Below are positions 15,663 through 16,116 of a stretch of DNA of 16,116 nucleotides, piece by piece. Made by a program: the position numbers and the translations under genes. Below the pieces are notes generated by a model. It saw only the letters and a list, made by a program, of their open reading frames with translations. It did not search any database and was not told where the DNA came from. Each line of letters starts with the position of its first letter. Positions within the stretch are counted from its first letter, which is position 1. Source of the DNA: Bacteroidales bacterium UBA4912 (GTDB taxonomy: Bacteria > Bacteroidota > Bacteroidia > Bacteroidales > Dysgonomonadaceae); the NCBI GenBank assembly GCA_002398875.1, contig DHCC01000069.1, positions 1 through 16,116 of the forward strand, written 5' to 3'.

Positions 15663-15703
15663 GTTTTTTAATCTAAATAGTTTTAAATGAGAGCAAAATG
15701 TTG

Positions 15704-15711
15704 TATTTTTG
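15704..15711 (+). promoter_or_regulatory. Candidate -7 promoter box for the mutase gene
   Basis: TATTTTTG matches TAnnTTTG and would give a leader of about 140 nt before the ATG at 15857. The -33 region has only TTTT (15681-15684). No cobalamin-riboswitch features were seen in the leader. Confidence 0.4.
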
Positions 15712-15771
15712 ATGCTATTATTAAAAACAATTTAGCCATGTCACAATCCTTATGAAATAAAATTAAATATT

Positions 15772-15798
15772 CTGATTAATTAGTAAAGAATTAGTCAG
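15772..15798 (+). promoter_or_regulatory. Inverted repeat in the mutase leader
   Basis: CTGATTAAT (15772-15780) pairs with ATTAGTCAG (15790-15798) with one G-T wobble, around a 9-nt loop. It sits between the candidate promoter and the mutase start. It could be an operator or an RNA hairpin; no T-tract follows. Confidence 0.3.
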
Positions 15799-15856
15799 TT
15801 AATAATCGCTTTGAATTAAAGTACTACAAACTTCATAATAATAAATAAAAGTAAAT

Positions 15857-16116
15857 ATGAGTAATCAGAGAGAGAAACTTTTTACAGATTTTCCTCCTGT
15901 TTCCACCGAAGAGTGGATGGAAGTTGTCACCAAAGACCTGAAAGGTGCAGATTTCCAAAAGAGACTGGTGTGGAGAACTAAAGAGGGTTTTAATGTAAAT
16001 CCGTTTTATCGTGCCGAAGATATAGAAGGCTTCAAGGCACTTGACAATCTTCCCGGACAATTCCCTTATGTGAGAGGCACAAAGAAGGACAACAACTGGT
16101 ATGTCCGTCAGGAGAT
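15857..16116 (+). CDS. mutA: Methylmalonyl-CoA mutase small subunit (partial, 3' end outside window)
   Basis: The frame opened by the ATG at 15857 runs to the window edge (86 codons). The translation shows the N-terminal signature of the small (non-B12-binding) methylmalonyl-CoA mutase subunit: LFTDFPPVSTEEWMEVVTKD, then LKGADFQKRLVWRTKEGF, then NPFYRAEDI. With the large subunit, expected just downstream, it interconverts succinyl-CoA and methylmalonyl-CoA, the B12-dependent step of propionate formation in Bacteroidales. The start is supported by the family's usual short lead-in. Only the beginning is present, so integrity cannot be judged. Confidence 0.9.
   Translation, partial: MSNQREKLFTDFPPVSTEEWMEVVTKDLKGADFQKRLVWRTKEGFNVNPFYRAEDIEGFKALDNLPGQFPYVRGTKKDNNWYVRQE

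Noticed and set aside
15645..15669. Possible terminator CTCA...TGAG plus six Ts at the end of the creatininase gene
   Set aside because: Only a four-base stem overlapping the stop codon; too weak to call although the T-tract is real.
15663..15856. Cobalamin riboswitch ahead of the B12-dependent mutase gene
   Set aside because: No B12-box-like sequence or complex paired structure was seen in this AT-rich leader. Only a simple inverted repeat and a five-codon frame (ATG at 15739) are present.
15833..16060. 75-codon antisense frame over the mutase gene start
   Set aside because: The plus strand encodes a clear methylmalonyl-CoA mutase small subunit here; the antisense product is not family-like.

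Overview
The window looks like chromosomal DNA from an AT-rich anaerobic Bacteroidales bacterium. The evidence is the purH-mreB-mreC-mreD-mrdA-rodA gene order, the repeated Bacteroidetes-type promoter -7 boxes (TAnnTTTG), the scarcity of Shine-Dalgarno sites, and the start of a methylmalonyl-CoA mutase small-subunit gene (propionate/succinate metabolism). Family-level placement (for example Dysgonomonadaceae or relatives) would be a guess.

Layout. (1) 1-2161, minus strand: the 5' part of a GntR-type regulator, preceded by a PLP-dependent lyase of the tyrosine phenol-lyase/tryptophanase family whose cofactor pocket is unusual. A clean terminator separates them. (2) 2162-2563: a 402-bp divergent regulatory region with three copies of an AATGTAA motif, then a ROK-family glucokinase with its own terminator. 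(3) 3640-3878: an intergenic region with a promoter, a possible noncoding RNA of about 100 nt ending in an intrinsic terminator, and then a separate promoter for purH. (4) 3879-11269: purH (last two steps of IMP synthesis), then the rod-shape/elongasome genes mreB, mreC, mreD, mrdA (PBP2) and rodA. mreC/mreD and mreD/mrdA overlap. A perfect 19-bp tandem duplication sits on the rodA stop codon. (5) 11501-13604: a short-chain dehydrogenase followed 22 bp later by an exported protein with an HExxH...EGLATY metallopeptidase-like signature. (6) 13605-15662: a promoter carrying two near-identical palindromic decamers, then ygbA (the NO-responsive Cys-rich family), a four-base-overlapping regulator that seems to join a degenerate ScdA/YtfE (RIC)-like N-terminus to a LuxR HTH, and a creatininase-family hydrolase. 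(7) 15857-end: the 5' part of the methylmalonyl-CoA mutase small-subunit gene.

Most of the window is ordinary housekeeping DNA. The parts most worth a second look are the ygbA/RIC-like-LuxR module with its operator-like promoter, the divergent lyase, and the candidate small RNA upstream of purH. No tRNA, rRNA, CRISPR array or insertion sequence was seen.
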